A stretch of 64,000 nt of DNA from Mucidula mucida (GCA_015501055.1 JADNYV010000048.1:1-64000); one strand, 5' to 3'; shown: positions 46,209-58,000, numbered from the stretch's first letter. Notes: generated from the letters alone by a model not told the origin. Program-made: numbers and translations.

Positions 46209-46810
46209 TTATGACGAAGCTTCTACCGTCTCCGAATCCTTGGGAATAATGTCGTTGTTCTCTAAGAGAGTCTCCAATTCTCCATTTTGATGCACTGGAA
46301 ATGAAATAAATGAGATGTACATCCCAGAGGCAGCCATAGACTCACTCGATAGCAAAATATCGCAGCCGCCAACGAATTCACCATTAACGTACAGCTGAGG
46401 TATCGTCGGCCATTCGCTGGCAAGGAGTTAGGTCATATTCCTTGGCGAATTGCAGAAACGCACGAATATTCCTTGATGCTATTGCGCAGCTCGTTGTCCG
46501 CGAGCACGTCGTAAGTCTTCATCTTCTCCGGCGGCACTTGCCACATGCTTAGAACCTGGATGGCCGCTCTGGAGAATCCACACTGAGGCATGTCTGGGGT
46601 GCCCTTCATGAAGAGGACCACAGGCTTTTCATGGACGGCTTGATGAATCTTCGCTCGCACGTCGTCTGACAGGAATCGCCTCCAAGCTACCTGTTGACTC
46701 GAAACCAAAGTTTTCGACAAGGATGGTCGGAGTAACTGCGCCTGTTGAGTTAAATTGGATTGGATAGAGCGACTGCAACGAACGGAGGTCTTCAACACGT
46801 TTCCAAACAT
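46209..46810 (-). CDS. GRX5: Monothiol glutaredoxin-5, mitochondrial
   Basis: Three exons on the minus strand, 46810-46464, 46416-46346 and 46294-46209, give 167 residues. The N-terminus is basic and Ser/Arg-rich without acidic residues for about 45 positions, as expected for mitochondrial import. The active site C-G-F-S lies at 77-80, preceded by [11 protein letters not shown]. Then come [18 protein letters not shown], the glutathione-binding core of this class, and a short acidic tail. Grx5 transfers [2Fe-2S] clusters from the Isu scaffold to acceptors in the matrix. Start chosen at the ATG before the presequence; the frame is open further upstream. Confidence 0.95.
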
Positions 46811-47165
46811 TATTACTCGGCAGGTAAGAGGAAGGAATAGTGGGAGATACGCCTGTCGTGGTGGTGAGAAATCAAGCTCGGTGTCTGTCACATGACCGAA
46901 GTCAGTAATCGCTGACATCATCCAGACTCTCCCGATTCCCGAATCCGGAACGCCGCCTCGACGTGGACCTCCTGGAAGCCATAGTAAAGCAAGTCCACTC
47001 ACAAAATACGACGATGGAGGACGGCCCGAAGTTGTACACGTGGATTTTGCAACTCCGTCACGAGAAGGTCCCCAGGCTAATCCGGGGCACTCCTCCCGTT
47101 CTTAACAATCACAAGCATTCACCAACTAGTAGTACAGCTCAATACAGACTTGTCACTTTCCTCAG
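46811..47165. promoter_or_regulatory. Divergent intergenic promoter region
   Basis: 355 bp between the divergent starts of GRX5 and the first short-chain dehydrogenase. No clear TATA box. Confidence 0.4.
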
Positions 47166-48051
47166 ATGAAGTTGGAGAACCGAACATTCATTGTCTCCGG
47201 TGGGTCAGTATATTCATGCCGAGTACTTGTCCTATCCATCAACTATTCATCCCTTAGGTCCTCTGGCCTTGGACTTGCAACTGTGCACGATCTACTCGCT
47301 GCTAAAGCCTACGTGTCTATAGTAGACCGTGCACCTCCTGCTTCTGATCTCCCCAATACCAAATTCTTCAAAACCGACATAACCAAAGTCGATCAGACTC
47401 AGGACGCGGTCGACAAGACAGTAGCGTGGACAATCGACACGGGAGCTCCGTTAGGTGGCGTAATCAACTGCGCTGGCATTGGAACAAGCGCCAAAATAAT
47501 TGACGCGAACAACGAAGCCCACCCTCTCGATGTATGGGACTACACGATTGCTGTCAACCTAACGGGGACGTTCAACCTAACCCGACTGGCTTTAAAGCAT
47601 TTGGTTAAAGCATCGCCAGAAATTGGCCCCGATGGCGAACGTGGTGTCATTATCATGGTTTCCAGCGCAGCTGCGGTAAGTCTTAATTCCCGACGTGTTC
47701 TGGCCGTGACACTCTAACCGACTATCTCAGTTCGAGGGTCAGCCGGGGCAGACGGCGTATGCTGCCACCAAGGGTGCCGTACGGTCCATGGCGCTTCCCA
47801 TGGCCCGAGATCTCGCAAGACACGCCATTCGTGTTGTCGCGATAGCGCCGGGGCCCTTCGAGAGCAGCATGACCCAGCTCATGCCCCAGCGGGTAAGGAA
47901 GAGCCTTACGGACGCAGCTGTAGTTTACCCGAGACGCTTCGGAAATGCAGACGAGTTTGCCCAGACCGTTCGCTGGATACTCGAGTGTGCGTATGTGAAT
48001 GGGGAAACTGTGCGCTTGAGCGGCGCCGGTAGATTGCCGGCCAAGTTGTAG
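47166..48051 (+). CDS. Short-chain dehydrogenase, 3-hydroxyacyl-CoA dehydrogenase type-2-like (tandem copy 1)
   Basis: Exons 47166-47203, 47258-47675 and 47731-48051 give 258 residues. The nucleotide-binding motif V-S-G-G-S-S-G-L-G-L is split by the first intron. N-C-A-G-I-G follows, then M-V-S-S-A-A and the catalytic Y-A-A-T-K. The pattern and length match the 17-beta-HSD10 / HADH2 branch of classical SDRs, which oxidise short-chain 3-hydroxyacyl-CoA or steroid-like alcohols with NAD+. No presequence is visible. The adjacent gene at 48371-49284 is a paralogue with the same first-intron position, so the pair arose by tandem duplication. Confidence 0.9.
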
Positions 48052-48370
48052 CAAGAAAATCAAGTGCGCATCATTCCTCCGTGATATCCTCGTGGCTCAT
48101 CAGTGAATCAAACGCTTCCAGTCAAGTACTGTACAAGTGTATGACTTATGATACCGCCCGAGTTACCGAATCCACTTAATTGGGAGAAGCGTATATCCAT
48201 GGGCCATGGGAATTTAAACGTCGGTCGCTAAACTGCTCCGACAGACATCGTTGATGGTGCTTGCCTAATCCAATCATACAATCGTGGCATGACGGAACAC
48301 TCTGATGGCGACCTTACTTATAGCAGCGTGAAGGCAGCTCATTCTTGACCTTCATCTAGCCTCGACCTCG
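48052..48370. promoter_or_regulatory. Spacer between tandem dehydrogenases
   Basis: 319 bp holding the 3' end of the first gene and the promoter of the second. No additional feature seen. Confidence 0.4.
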
Positions 48371-49284
48371 ATGAAGATTGAGGGTCGCACTTTTGTCGTC
48401 TCTGGAGGGTACGTCCATACCCTCCCTCTACCTTCACGCACCCATTTCTCCGTTATAGATCTTCTGGTTTGGGTCTAGCAGCCGTTAAAGATCTATTAGA
48501 AGCCAAGGCATTCGTATCGATCATTGACATATCTATTCCGAGGGACCTTCCTCTTTCTCCCCAACTCCTGCAAATCCAAGTAGACATCACCGATCTCACA
48601 GCCCTCGAAGATGCGGTCGAGCGTACAGTCGCTTGGACGAAGAAGACGGGCGCCCGCTTGGGTGGCGTCATCAACTCTGCTGGGATTGGAATTCCTTCCC
48701 TTGTACGTGTCGCACGTCGCGGCTTCCTTAACTTATCAATGATCTAGATCACCGGCAAGAACGCCACGGCGCTCTTTGACAAAACCATGGCCGTGAACAT
48801 TGGGGGCACATTTCATCTGTCCAGGCTCCTCGTAAAGCACCTCATCGATCCCGCGTCGCCGGCGGCATCGGATGGAGTGATAATTATGCTTTCTAGTACA
48901 GTTGCTGTCCGTTATTCCTCTCTCATTATCCAAACGAATTGCTCTTAACATCTTCCTTCCTAGTACGAAGGCCACGTCGGCCAAGCCGCATACGCCGGCT
49001 CAAAGGGCGCGATACGGGCGATGACCCTCCCTATGGCGCGCGAGCTCGCGCGCTACGGCATCCGCGTCGTGTCGATAGCCCCAGGGCTATTCACGACGGC
49101 GATGACGGAGCAGTTCCAGGGCGAGATGCGGAATTTCCTGATCAACGAGGCGACGCTCCATCCGAAGCGCTTTGGGGACCCGGAGGAGTTTGCGAGGACG
49201 GTGAGGTGGATTTTGGAGTGCGATTATGTGAATGGGGAGACGGTCAAGCTTACGGGGGGGACGAGGGTGCCGGTGAAGTTGTGA
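48371..49284 (+). CDS. Short-chain dehydrogenase, 3-hydroxyacyl-CoA dehydrogenase type-2-like (tandem copy 2)
   Basis: Exons 48371-48408, 48459-48702, 48748-48906 and 48964-49284 give 253 residues. The motifs are V-S-G-G-S-S-G-L-G-L, N-S-A-G-I-G, M-L-S-S-T-V and Y-A-G-S-K. The first and last exons have the same lengths as in copy 1 (38 and 321 nt). Copy 2 has one extra intron (48703-48747), and its last donor is the less usual GTCCGT. Same predicted activity as copy 1; divergence between the two suggests an old duplication with possible substrate specialisation. Confidence 0.9.
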
Positions 49285-49459
49285 TAATTCGTTATATACC
49301 CAGCGCTTGAATTGGATACACACTGGACTTGTGGGATGAAGGATGAAGAAGGAGAAGCAGAGAATAGACCGATAAGAATCTGCCCTGATGGCTACCGAGC
49401 ATCCACTCTTATCAGCGCCAAGGCTTCCTCCGACTGCGTATCCTCTTCCTTGTACGTCT

Positions 49460-49655
49460 CTAGCACTCCGAGAACACCGAGATATAGAACAGAGGCTACA
49501 CAGACTTCGAATTTTGAAGCCTTGGGTGTATGCATCACCGTTGCAGGTCTCCTCCGGATACTCAGACTTTGAAAGGCGCCTGCTACACCACGAGTTGATG
49601 AAAGACATGAATACGTCGCGCCTGCCATAGCACCGTGATAATAACCGGTAGTGTA
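49460..49655 (-). pseudogene. Decayed paralogue of the small secreted protein
   Basis: On the minus strand it matches the second and third exons and the intervening intron of the gene at 32804-33184. A G-Y-Y-H-G-A run precedes a donor-like GTATTC. The intron keeps the string TTTCATCAACTCGTGGT, then come T-C-N-G-D-A-Y-T-Q-G-F and a broken end. The signal-peptide exon is not found and the frame ends early, so it is a relic. Confidence 0.6.
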
Positions 49656-49789
49656 AACTAGTATGTTAGAGAGAGAATGAAGGGGCGTCCTTCACTAGTA
49701 GTGAGGCGATAAATGGTGAAGCGGCACGTGGAAGTGACCGGGACACCGGTTCGCGCTTCTTCACCAAGTACTCACAAGCTGCTCACACT

Positions 49790-50148
49790 CTTCAAACTCC
49801 TTCAAGAACTCTTTCCATTGGGACTGACAGCGCATAAAGATGGACCCAGAACAGGGACCTACGCTCAATGAGATTATATCCCAGCTTTGCCCAGATATCA
49901 AAACCTTCAATACATAATGATGTGTTGTTTGATCGTGTTCTAAAAGTGAGTTCAGATGGCAATTCTACACCCTAGAGGATGAAGCCCTGCTCACCAGGTG
50001 CTTCAACATCAAACCACGTCTGCACAACATGAGACAAGAGTGGCAGCGCGAGCGGGTCGCAATTCCGGAGCATTGGGCGGTACATACTATGGCTTTTTGG
50101 GACGGATATCATTCACATATCCACAGCTCAACAATTCTAGCATTGTGA
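49790..50148 (+). pseudogene. Uncharacterised gene remnant, related to 33940-34330
   Basis: A plus-strand relic homologous to the minus-strand remnant near 34 kb: M-D-P-E-Q-G-P-T-L-N-E-I-I and E-F-R-W-Q-F-Y-T-L-E-D-E-A-L-L-T-R are shared. It continues further (W-Q-R-E-R-V-A-I-P-E-H-W) to a TGA at 50146-50148. A stop codon interrupts the upstream part near 49829. Function not recognised. Confidence 0.5.
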
Positions 50149-50271
50149 TGCGTAAACAACTCATAGCCATATATAACATGTCACTCTTTACAGCGCCAAT
50201 TCATTCAGCAATTGATCCCGGCCTGTCTTGGGAGGAAATGGAGGAACACCATTCCACATTTTCTGTCCAAA

Positions 50272-50717
50272 TGTCATGAATTGCCTCTATTCTGTTGCCC
50301 CCACCTCGGTCCACCTCGTCATTGCGTCAACACAACACTCTTCCATCATCACATATCATACGCTCCAGGTCTGGTCCGCACTGCCTTAGCCCAGGCCTGA
50401 TCCAGGTATAGCCCATCAGCATAGCCTGTCACCTGTCCATCACCCCATGATGCAATCCACACTGTCTCTTGTTTAACTTTGAGCCATTCTATTGTTTACA
50501 CAGCCACAGACTCTTTATATATATACACAGCCTTTCTAGGTAGATTCCTCAGTTCATCAACTTCGTCTCTACACTGTTCGGTAGTCCCCTGCACTGTATT
50601 GAGCCTGACCTGCTCCTACCTTGCCTTATTATCATCTCTACCTACCGTCTCCATTGTTCTCCCGTCTTCGTGCGACTTGGGTGGTTGTTTGGTTTACATT
50701 GGACTCCGTCCTTGACA
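50272..50717 (+). repeat. LTR of second gypsy family (Gy-B)
   Basis: Ends TGTCA...TGACA. A TATATATATA at 50516-50525 lies 35 nt upstream of AGTTCATCAA (50551-50560). Only one copy is seen in this window, so the boundaries rest on the terminal inverted repeats and the downstream priming site. Confidence 0.6.
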
Positions 50718-50719
50718 CA

Positions 50720-50729
50720 TTGATGAACT
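50720..50729 (+). promoter_or_regulatory. Putative self-primer binding site of Gy-B
   Basis: TTGATGAACT, two bases after the LTR end, is the exact reverse complement of AGTTCATCAA (50551-50560) near the predicted transcript start. The spacing matches that in Gy-A. Confidence 0.6.
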
Positions 50730-50928
50730 CTTCTACACCCACCTCGCTGCCTCGCTTGTGCATGCCCGCCAACCAATCAGTCAAACCTAGACCCAATCTT
50801 GCCCCCAGAGCTACCCGTTTGCATTTAAAAGATACATCACCTCCCTGTACATTGACCACTGAAGAACTGAACTTCAAAGCACTGCCTTGGGCTATACAGG
50901 TTCAACATCACCAGTTTCCGCGTGAGCT

Positions 50929-52580
50929 TTGCCCATGCACCAACAAGCCTTCACCATTGCGCGGTTCTCCGCTGACGCTGAGCCACCCTCGCTTCCTCCC
51001 GGCGTCGTCTTTAATGAAACCAATGGAAACCAGTGGATTATCAACCCCGCCGGTGACTGGAACACAACCTACTTTAACAACATCAAAGAATCCTGGTACA
51101 TCCCCGTGGAAGATGGTGAAAAAGTCTACCTCAACTCAGAAGACTTTGCCGGTGCCCAACAACACTTAGAGCAAAGCCGCAGAGACCAAGCACAGAGAGC
51201 TGCTACCTCGAGAGAGGCCCCAGCTGAGTCGTTATTACAACCAGTACCAGTCACTCACTCACTACCCCTGCTGTTCCCAGAACCGGTTCAAACCCAGAAA
51301 CCTGCACCTGTATCTCCTGTATTATTCCTGGTCTCTGAACCCCATACCCCAGTTTCCCATCCCGCTTCACTGATCCCTATTAATTTTGGCCTTAATCCAC
51401 CTGCTCCTAATCCCCCATCACCCTCGTCATCTCCCCCTAATCCACTCCAGTCTAATCTCCCTGCTCCTAACCCTGCTATGTCCAACATCTCTGACGTGGT
51501 GCCAAGCTTAATGACTACCATGGCGACCGCGCCATGTCTAGCACCTGGCTTGCACACTTCCGCAATTACTTCCGCCTCAACAAGGCCCATTATACCACTG
51601 GCAAAGAACAGGTCTTGTTATTCCTCAGCTACCTTAAGGGTCCCATTGCAGGCAAATGGGCGGAGAGGCACTTAAAGGAGTACAATGCCGATCAGGCAGA
51701 TAACACTGTCGCCACCGCTAATAAGCAATGGACTACCATGGATGCTGTCATTAATCAGTTCAAGTTGGACTTTGCCGCTCTAGACCCCGTTACCACCGCT
51801 TGTCAGATGGTGGAAACAATCTGCATGACAGGAGAGCTGGCAGACCTTGATAAGTTCACCACTGCATTTGATACCCACACTGACGGGTCCGGTTTTGACA
51901 AGATCTTCTTGCTCCACTACTTCAAAAAGGGTCTCAACCCAAGCCTGGTTGATTGCATCTCCACCTTGTTCCCCATTCCCACCAACCTTACAAGCAACGT
52001 GCAGTTGTAATGCAGAACACATAGAAGACATAAAAACACAAGAAGGCCATTTGATGTTCCGGTGGCTGGGGTACAACTTCGACATTAGTGCCCCGATTGA
52101 CTCCAGTTGCCCAAGCCCCGGCCCCTGACATGGGAGTCCCCATGGATGTGGACGCGTCTAGACGCCCAGGTGCACAATTGAACCCTCCCGCTCTTCCAAG
52201 ACTGACTGCCTTTGAACAAGAAATCCTTTGTTGTCATGGGGTCTGCTTCAAATGCCGCCAGACCGGCCACATGTCTAATGACTATCCCACGCGTGGCCCC
52301 GTCCCTGGCCGGAATGTTTGCACCACCAAAGTCATTGTGCCGGGTGCCCCATCCACCTCCATGTTCAACACTTCTACATCAACCCAAGTTGATGCTGTCC
52401 AGCAGATCAGTGCGGTGGCCAATCTCCTTCGGACGTTGCAGGGAGATGCAAAAGAGCAGGCAATGGCGTTTTTGAAGGATGTTGCTGGTTTGGAGACAGC
52501 CGCACCACCGTCTGTCCCAGTTCCCGTTAATCCCGCCAATCCCACAAGGAGGAGACCAACTCCATCAATTGCCATCCAGG
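50929..52580 (+). pseudogene. Gy-B gag remnant
   Basis: Overlapping frames 50929-51675, 51534-52010 and 52088-52580 together resemble a basidiomycete gypsy gag. There is an N-terminal acidic region, a long Pro/Ser/Asn linker, a capsid-like block (W-L-A-H-F-R-N-Y-F-R-L-N, L-L-F-L-S-Y-L-K-G) and a zinc knuckle at about 52245-52290 (C-F-K-C-R-Q-T-G-H-M-S-N-D-Y) in which the last cysteine is Tyr. Frame changes at about 51530 and 52000 and the lost cysteine show it is dead. Confidence 0.65.
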
Positions 52581-52585
52581 TGTTG

Positions 52586-53454
52586 TTTAGCTGTGGAAAG
52601 CAAATGAGGCCATCATGAAGCAAGCTCTGGCTTCAACAATCTCCGACTCATTGTTTCTAAAGGTGAAGGGGGAGTCGTCAGCAGGAAAGATGTGGAAGAG
52701 GGTGAAGGAGAAGTTTGAGAAGAGGTCAAAGATAATGATTGTCAACCTCCACAGGAAACTCCAGGAGGAACGTGGCCCAGAGAACGGCAACGTCAAGGCC
52801 CACCTGTCGAAACTCGAAGCTCTACGCAAAGAGCTTACCGCGATGGGTGCAGACCCCGATGACGACAATTTCATTGCCATTCTGCTTGGTTCACTTCCCG
52901 CATCATACAATCCCTACCTCGCAGCACTGACAGCAACATCAGCACTGCTTGGCCAAACCATCACGCCCAACGTATATGTACGCGGCATCAGCAACGAAGC
53001 TGATCGCCGGAGAATCAAGAGTCGCGTCAAGGAAGAGAAGGAGGCCGTGTTTAACACAAATGGCGGCTCCTCAGGACGCAGCAGACAATCCTAGGGCAGC
53101 AGACGCAGCAGCACAGTTGAGTGCTACAACTGCCACAAGAAGGGACACATTAAAGCAGAGTGTTGGGCGAAGAAAGGCGGAAAGGAAGGACAAGGCCCAA
53201 AAGGAAAGGGCAAGGGACGGGCATCGGCAAATAAGGCCACCAACAACAATGATAATGGCATATGGTATGCGCATGCAGACTCAGAGTCAGGAGACTCCGA
53301 CGAGGATCGGCGTGATCTAACAGAAATGAACCTTGGCGGCTATGATGAGCCGTGGTCCGAATATCCGCGCAACAAGGGAGAAGAGAGGTTGGAAGGATTG
53401 ACGGGTCTATACCTCAACGATGAGGTAGCCCAGCCGTATGTGGAGCACAAATGA
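52586..53454 (+). pseudogene. Ty1/copia gag fragment
   Basis: One frame runs from about 52588 (W-K-A-N-E-A-I-M-K-Q-A-L-A) to a TGA at 53452, interrupted only by a TAG at 53092-53094. It contains the UBN2-type gag core (K-M-W-K-R-V-K-E-K-F-E, L-L-G-S-L-P-A-S-Y) and an intact CCHC knuckle (C-Y-N-C-H-K-K-G-H-I-K-A-E-C). The N-terminus is cut at the junction with the gypsy-type gag. The tail is Lys/Gly-rich then acidic; no protease follows. Confidence 0.7.
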
Positions 53455-53539
53455 GCACTCAATTACCAAGCTTGACCTCTTACCATCATGATCATCTTCT
53501 CGCCAGCAATCTGACCTTATCCTCAAATTTCTTACTTAC

Positions 53540-54523
53540 ACCCAGCTATGCATGGACCCTAAATTCAGGACAATCCGCTTTATGATGAGCCTACAAAACT
53601 GAAACTGGCTTTTGACGCGCTTAGCCCCAAGGCCGATGTACCACAAGGATATGAACCTCATCTGGCCTGCTTTTCCTTCAACAATTAGGATCCGCCAGGA
53701 ATACCACACAATTATGCTCGGGATATTGCAGTGAATACAACAAGAGAGGTGAGTTCTTTTTCAGTTTTCTAATTGTTGTCCAAGGAGTTCCCAGAGATAC
53801 ACTCAAGCGAGGAGAGATAGAGGACAATTCATTCAAATATCAAGGAAGGACAAAGAGCGAGATGACGATTTATCCGACTGGCTCGAGGATATGCTTCTAC
53901 CTCGCGACTTCGGTGTGGTCCGTGCACCGTCTTTGTCTGCAATGACTGCCTATCCGAATCCCTTCCTTGGGCAAATGGGCGTCAGTCAACTGGCCTGGCT
54001 CTTAACAGCCTTTCCGGGTGTTGGTGAGTCGGTCCTCATCAGATTTATGACATGCAGCTGAGTGCACAGTAACAGGGAAGTCCTATTCTCTTTGAGTGGT
54101 ATGCAACCTTTGGCGTGCAGCAGGTCTGGCGACTCCATATATCTCTCCCTCAGACGTCACAGCAGTACTGTAGAAGAACGGCAAAGGCTATAGCATAAAC
54201 GTGAACAACATTGATGATTCTGTTTTTCGGAAATCACGCCCCGCGGACACCTTGTGCTTGTCGGATTCCAACTCACAATGTTCCTGTCCTCTTAGTGGAC
54301 AGTGGTCTTTTCATAATCCGGTCTACTTTGCCTCTATACAGGCGCATGGACTGTATAAAAATGGTTTCCCAGGCTAACTTCTTCATCATGAAGCCGTGGA
54401 ATTGTGCTGAACTGATTTCTGGGTGCGTTTCATTGGATTCCTCACAAGTATTGTTGATAACGGATTGTGTAGACGCTACTGCCTGGATACGGAAGGCTGT
54501 ACTGCTGGTAAGACATGCCTAGC
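53540..54523 (+). pseudogene. Decayed P-loop protein, RHS/Crinkler-like, left part
   Basis: Coding-like pieces in one order: D-N-P-L-Y-D-E-P-T-K-L-K-L-A-F-D (about 53571), D-D-L-S-D-W-L-E-D-M-L-L (about 53866), then a Walker-A-like G-V-G-K-S formed by joining 54022 to 54076 across an intron with GTGAGT and CAG. Later L-L-V-D-S-G-L-F-I-I-R-S and F-F-I-M-K-P-W-N-C-A-E-L-I-S-G (about 54370-54422) resemble the fungal RHS/Crinkler-type ATPases. Stops and frame shifts are present. The gypsy element is inserted at 54524, just after a GTAAGA donor-like site. The assignment rests on remembered motifs and is tentative. Confidence 0.4.
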
Positions 54524-55039
54524 TGTTAGCGACTGACTGTAGCCACAAGACTAAACCAGGTACCACAGCAAGAACTAAGGAAGAAAGTGTTCGCGTTCGT
54601 AAGACTAGGCTAGGCCAGGTGTGAACTAAAGTACAATGATACTACACTACTGCTTATATACTAGTAAGCCTGTGTTTGGGACTCCTTGTCCATACGTGTT
54701 TCCACTAGGGATGCTCCACGCCCTTGACCCAATGTTGTATGCTACTAGTCCGTGAAACCATTAAATACGAGTGGTAACTGCATGTAAGTAATAATACTGA
54801 AACAACCATGTGTGCTACGAGTGTCGGTGGTGTGTATACAATAGGGAGTCCATGAGGTATCAGCATGTATAATGTCATCCATGTGTTGGGCGTGTGTCCG
54901 ACATGAGTACGGCTTTGGTAATGAAAAGGGGTATGATTGGTGACGAAACAGATGATGAAACGGTCTGTTGGTTGATAAGACAAGGCCCCCAATAAGATAT
55001 GATAAGATTGAAAATGTGAAAATATGGCAATTCATAACA
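54524..55039 (-). repeat. Gy-A 3' LTR
   Basis: 516 bp with TGTTA/TAACA ends. It lacks 13 bases present in the 5' LTR, around the predicted transcript start, so the self-priming sequence is incomplete here. Several substitutions separate the two LTRs. Confidence 0.9.
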
Positions 55040-55053
55040 TCACCCCCTCTTTA
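55040..55053 (-). promoter_or_regulatory. Polypurine tract
   Basis: On the minus strand AAAGAGGGGGTGA directly precedes the 3' LTR. This is the usual plus-strand primer position. Confidence 0.8.
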
Positions 55054-58000
55054 AGGCGCAAGTTCCATTCTGCGCCAGAGTTGCTCCATGAGGGCCGCAG
55101 AGGGTAGCATGACGTTGAGGGGTTTGGTATTGGGCGGTGGCATGGGTCGGAATAAATGAAATGGAAACTGCGACATACAAACTTCAATTCGAGCAAGCAC
55201 AGGTGGCTTCGGCTTGTTTGGGTACTGTTGGTGAAAATCATGGATAGCTTTGTCAGCATTCTTGAGATTGCATGCCGGCTCCCATGTCTGCTCGTGTGTG
55301 CCATAACCCTTCCAGTGAACCTTATATTGGAAACCCCTATGGTACTTCCGGGAATTCACCACTTTCTCAACCTCCCATTTTGGTTCGGCGCCTTCCAACA
55401 CCGGTGGCGGACGCGTGTCTTGGGGTTGTGTTGGAAACTGGGGCTCGTGATAAGGCGTCAACAGGGCCTCATTGAACACGGGATGGATGCTTTTCCACCT
55501 GTGAGGAATCTGGAGCTTGTAAGAGCTCGTCCCAACTTTCTTGATTACTTTGAACGGCCTGAATCGTTTGTCATCAAGCTTCTTCATTGGTCGGCAAATA
55601 ACCGTAAGAAATGTTCTATCTCTTGGTTTAACCGTTCTGTCTGTCTGTTTGCCTGTGGATGATACACCGTTGTAAAGTTTCCTTTAATGCCCAACAGCCG
55701 GTACAACTGCTTCATGAAACGCGAGTGGTATTGCGGACCTCGATCATGTATCATCTGTTGTGGTATCCCATGTATGGGGAAAATGTGATCACGGTAGATG
55801 CGGGCCATGCCTTCTGACGTCAAAGTGGTGTGTGTCGGTATGATGCGTAATTGTTTTTGTGAAATGGTCCACAAACGTGCTGATCGCGTTGTATCCTCCC
55901 GATTCCGGCAGTTCTCCAATTATGTCCGTCCCTACTACCTCCCATGGCTCGCTTGGCACATCAATAGGGTAAAGGGGTGCAGCCGGCTTCGTGCGATGTG
56001 ACTTTATAACCTGGCATTTTTGACACCCTTCTACGTATTCGCGGACGTCTTGGCTGATTCCGGGCCACCAATAGGTGTGTGTGATCAATTCGAGGGTCTT
56101 GTATCGTCCCGGATGCCCTGCAAGCTGTGCATCATGGTGCATTCCAATAACTCTTCCCCACAATTCCTTGTCCTTTGGTATGTAAATACGATCTTTCCAC
56201 ATAATAAGTCCATTTTCCTTCTCTTCCCATCCTTTTTCTTTGTTTTCTAATGCTTTTTGTACGTATCTGTCTTTGTTTCCTTTTCTTTGTTTGATTTTGT
56301 TAAGTAATTTGTCCTCCGGTGTAGCTACTGTATGTAAAGAAAATTGAATTTGTGATATAAAAAACTCTGGCTTGAGCAAAACAATGTTTTTGTTATCTTT
56401 TTCCCCCTTCTCAAGGCCTGTCATCCTTGACAAGGCATCAGCTTTTCCCATCGTCCTGCCTGGCTTATGAATCATCTGTATGTCATATTCCGCCAACTCC
56501 GTAACCCATCACACCTGCCTCCGGTTCAACTTCTGTGGCTTCCGGAAGTACTGAAGGTTTTGATGATCGGTAAACACCTTCACCGTTTCCTTTGCTCCAA
56601 GGAGATATTGTCTCCAGTCGTCAATCGAGTCCATAATAGCCATCATCTCTTTGTCATAGATCTCATAATTGCGCTCTACTTCGTTCAGCGCGCGGGACCG
56701 GAAGGCTACTGGTCTCCATCTTCCATCAACCAACTGGGAAAGAACCGCCCCATTTGCATAGTTCGAGGAGTCTGCCTCGACTCGAAACTTGCCGTCGTCG
56801 CGTGGTACGATCAGAACGGGTTCTTCCGTCATCCTCCGTTTTAACTCCTCAAACGCCTCATTCTGCTCCATGCCCCAAATCCACTCGCCCTTCCCAGTTA
56901 GCAATGTCAATGGCTTCGCTACTCCTGCAAATCCCCGGATGAAACGTCGGTAGAAGTTGCAGAAGCCCAGGAATGACTATACTTCCTTCTTCTTCGTCGG
57001 CTCCTTCCATTCCTTTACTACGGCCACTTTTGCCGGATCCATCTTCACTTCTCCTCCTCCAACAATAACTCCTAAGTAGTCTACAGTATGTGCCTCAAAA
57101 CTACATTTCTCGGGTTTTAAATACAACTTATTTACTCGCAATATCTCTAGTACTCGTCGTACAATATGCCTATGTTCTTCCAACGTGTTTGTAAAAATAA
57201 GTATGTCGTCTAAGTAAACTATAACATGTCCTTCATCAATCAACTCCTTCAGAATGTGATTCATGAACAATTGGAATGTCGCCGGCGAGTTTGTAAGTCT
57301 GAAGAACATGACTGAGGGCTTAAACAGGCCTCGGTTTGTTCTAAACACTGCTTTCCACTCATCACCTTCTTTGATCCGGATGTTATTGTAACCCCATCAG
57401 ACATCCATCTTTGTAAAACACTTCGCTCCCTTCAGCTTGTCGATACCCTCCTCCAGCTTCTCTTCTACATCTCCTCCTTCATCTTCTGGCGAGTCATACT
57501 CGGGTAGATAACCGCAACAGTCTGGGCATCGATCAAAAGTCAACGTGGATTCCATCCAGTTGATCGTGGGGTTGTGATATCGTAACCAATCTAGCCCCAA
57601 AAAGATACTTGTTTTGCCAAGATTGGTGACGGCCAACTCGATCTTTTTGGCGTGATCACCGATCTTCATCCGGACCTCCACAAAACCTTCAATTGCTCCT
57701 CCCTTGTTTAGGGTTCCATCCACATTGTAGACAGGAAGCTTAACCGGTAACTCCTTGATCGGAAGTCCGTTCTTCTCGATGAATTCTTTATTGACGCAAG
57801 AACCTGTTGCTCCACTGTCAAGAAGGGCACTTGTTTCCCATTCAGAGCCTGTGTGTATGCTCTCTATGGTTACTCGGAGTTTCATGTCCTGCCCCTTGGT
57901 TCTCCGGATGTACTTTCTCAACTTTTTCAACTCCGTCACAACTTCCACTGCAGCTTCCTTTGTCAACGCTCTGATTGCCATCACCTTCTCTTCCGTTGCT

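Larger units (their letters stand above)
50272..53454 (+). mobile_element. Chimeric LTR retrotransposon remnant (gypsy-type LTR and gag joined to copia gag)
   Basis: Starts with a 446-bp LTR (50272-50717), followed by a degenerate gag (50929 to about 52580) with at least two frame changes, and then a copia-type gag (about 52586-53454). No protease, reverse transcriptase or integrase and no second LTR were found before 54523. The junction near 52585 brings together two gag lineages that normally belong to different superfamilies, so the unit is a composite of two elements rather than one. Confidence 0.65.

Noticed and set aside
50621..51169. 182-codon ORF at the start of the Gy-B element
   Set aside because: It overlaps the LTR end and priming site and lacks gag features; the gag frame is the one starting at 50929.
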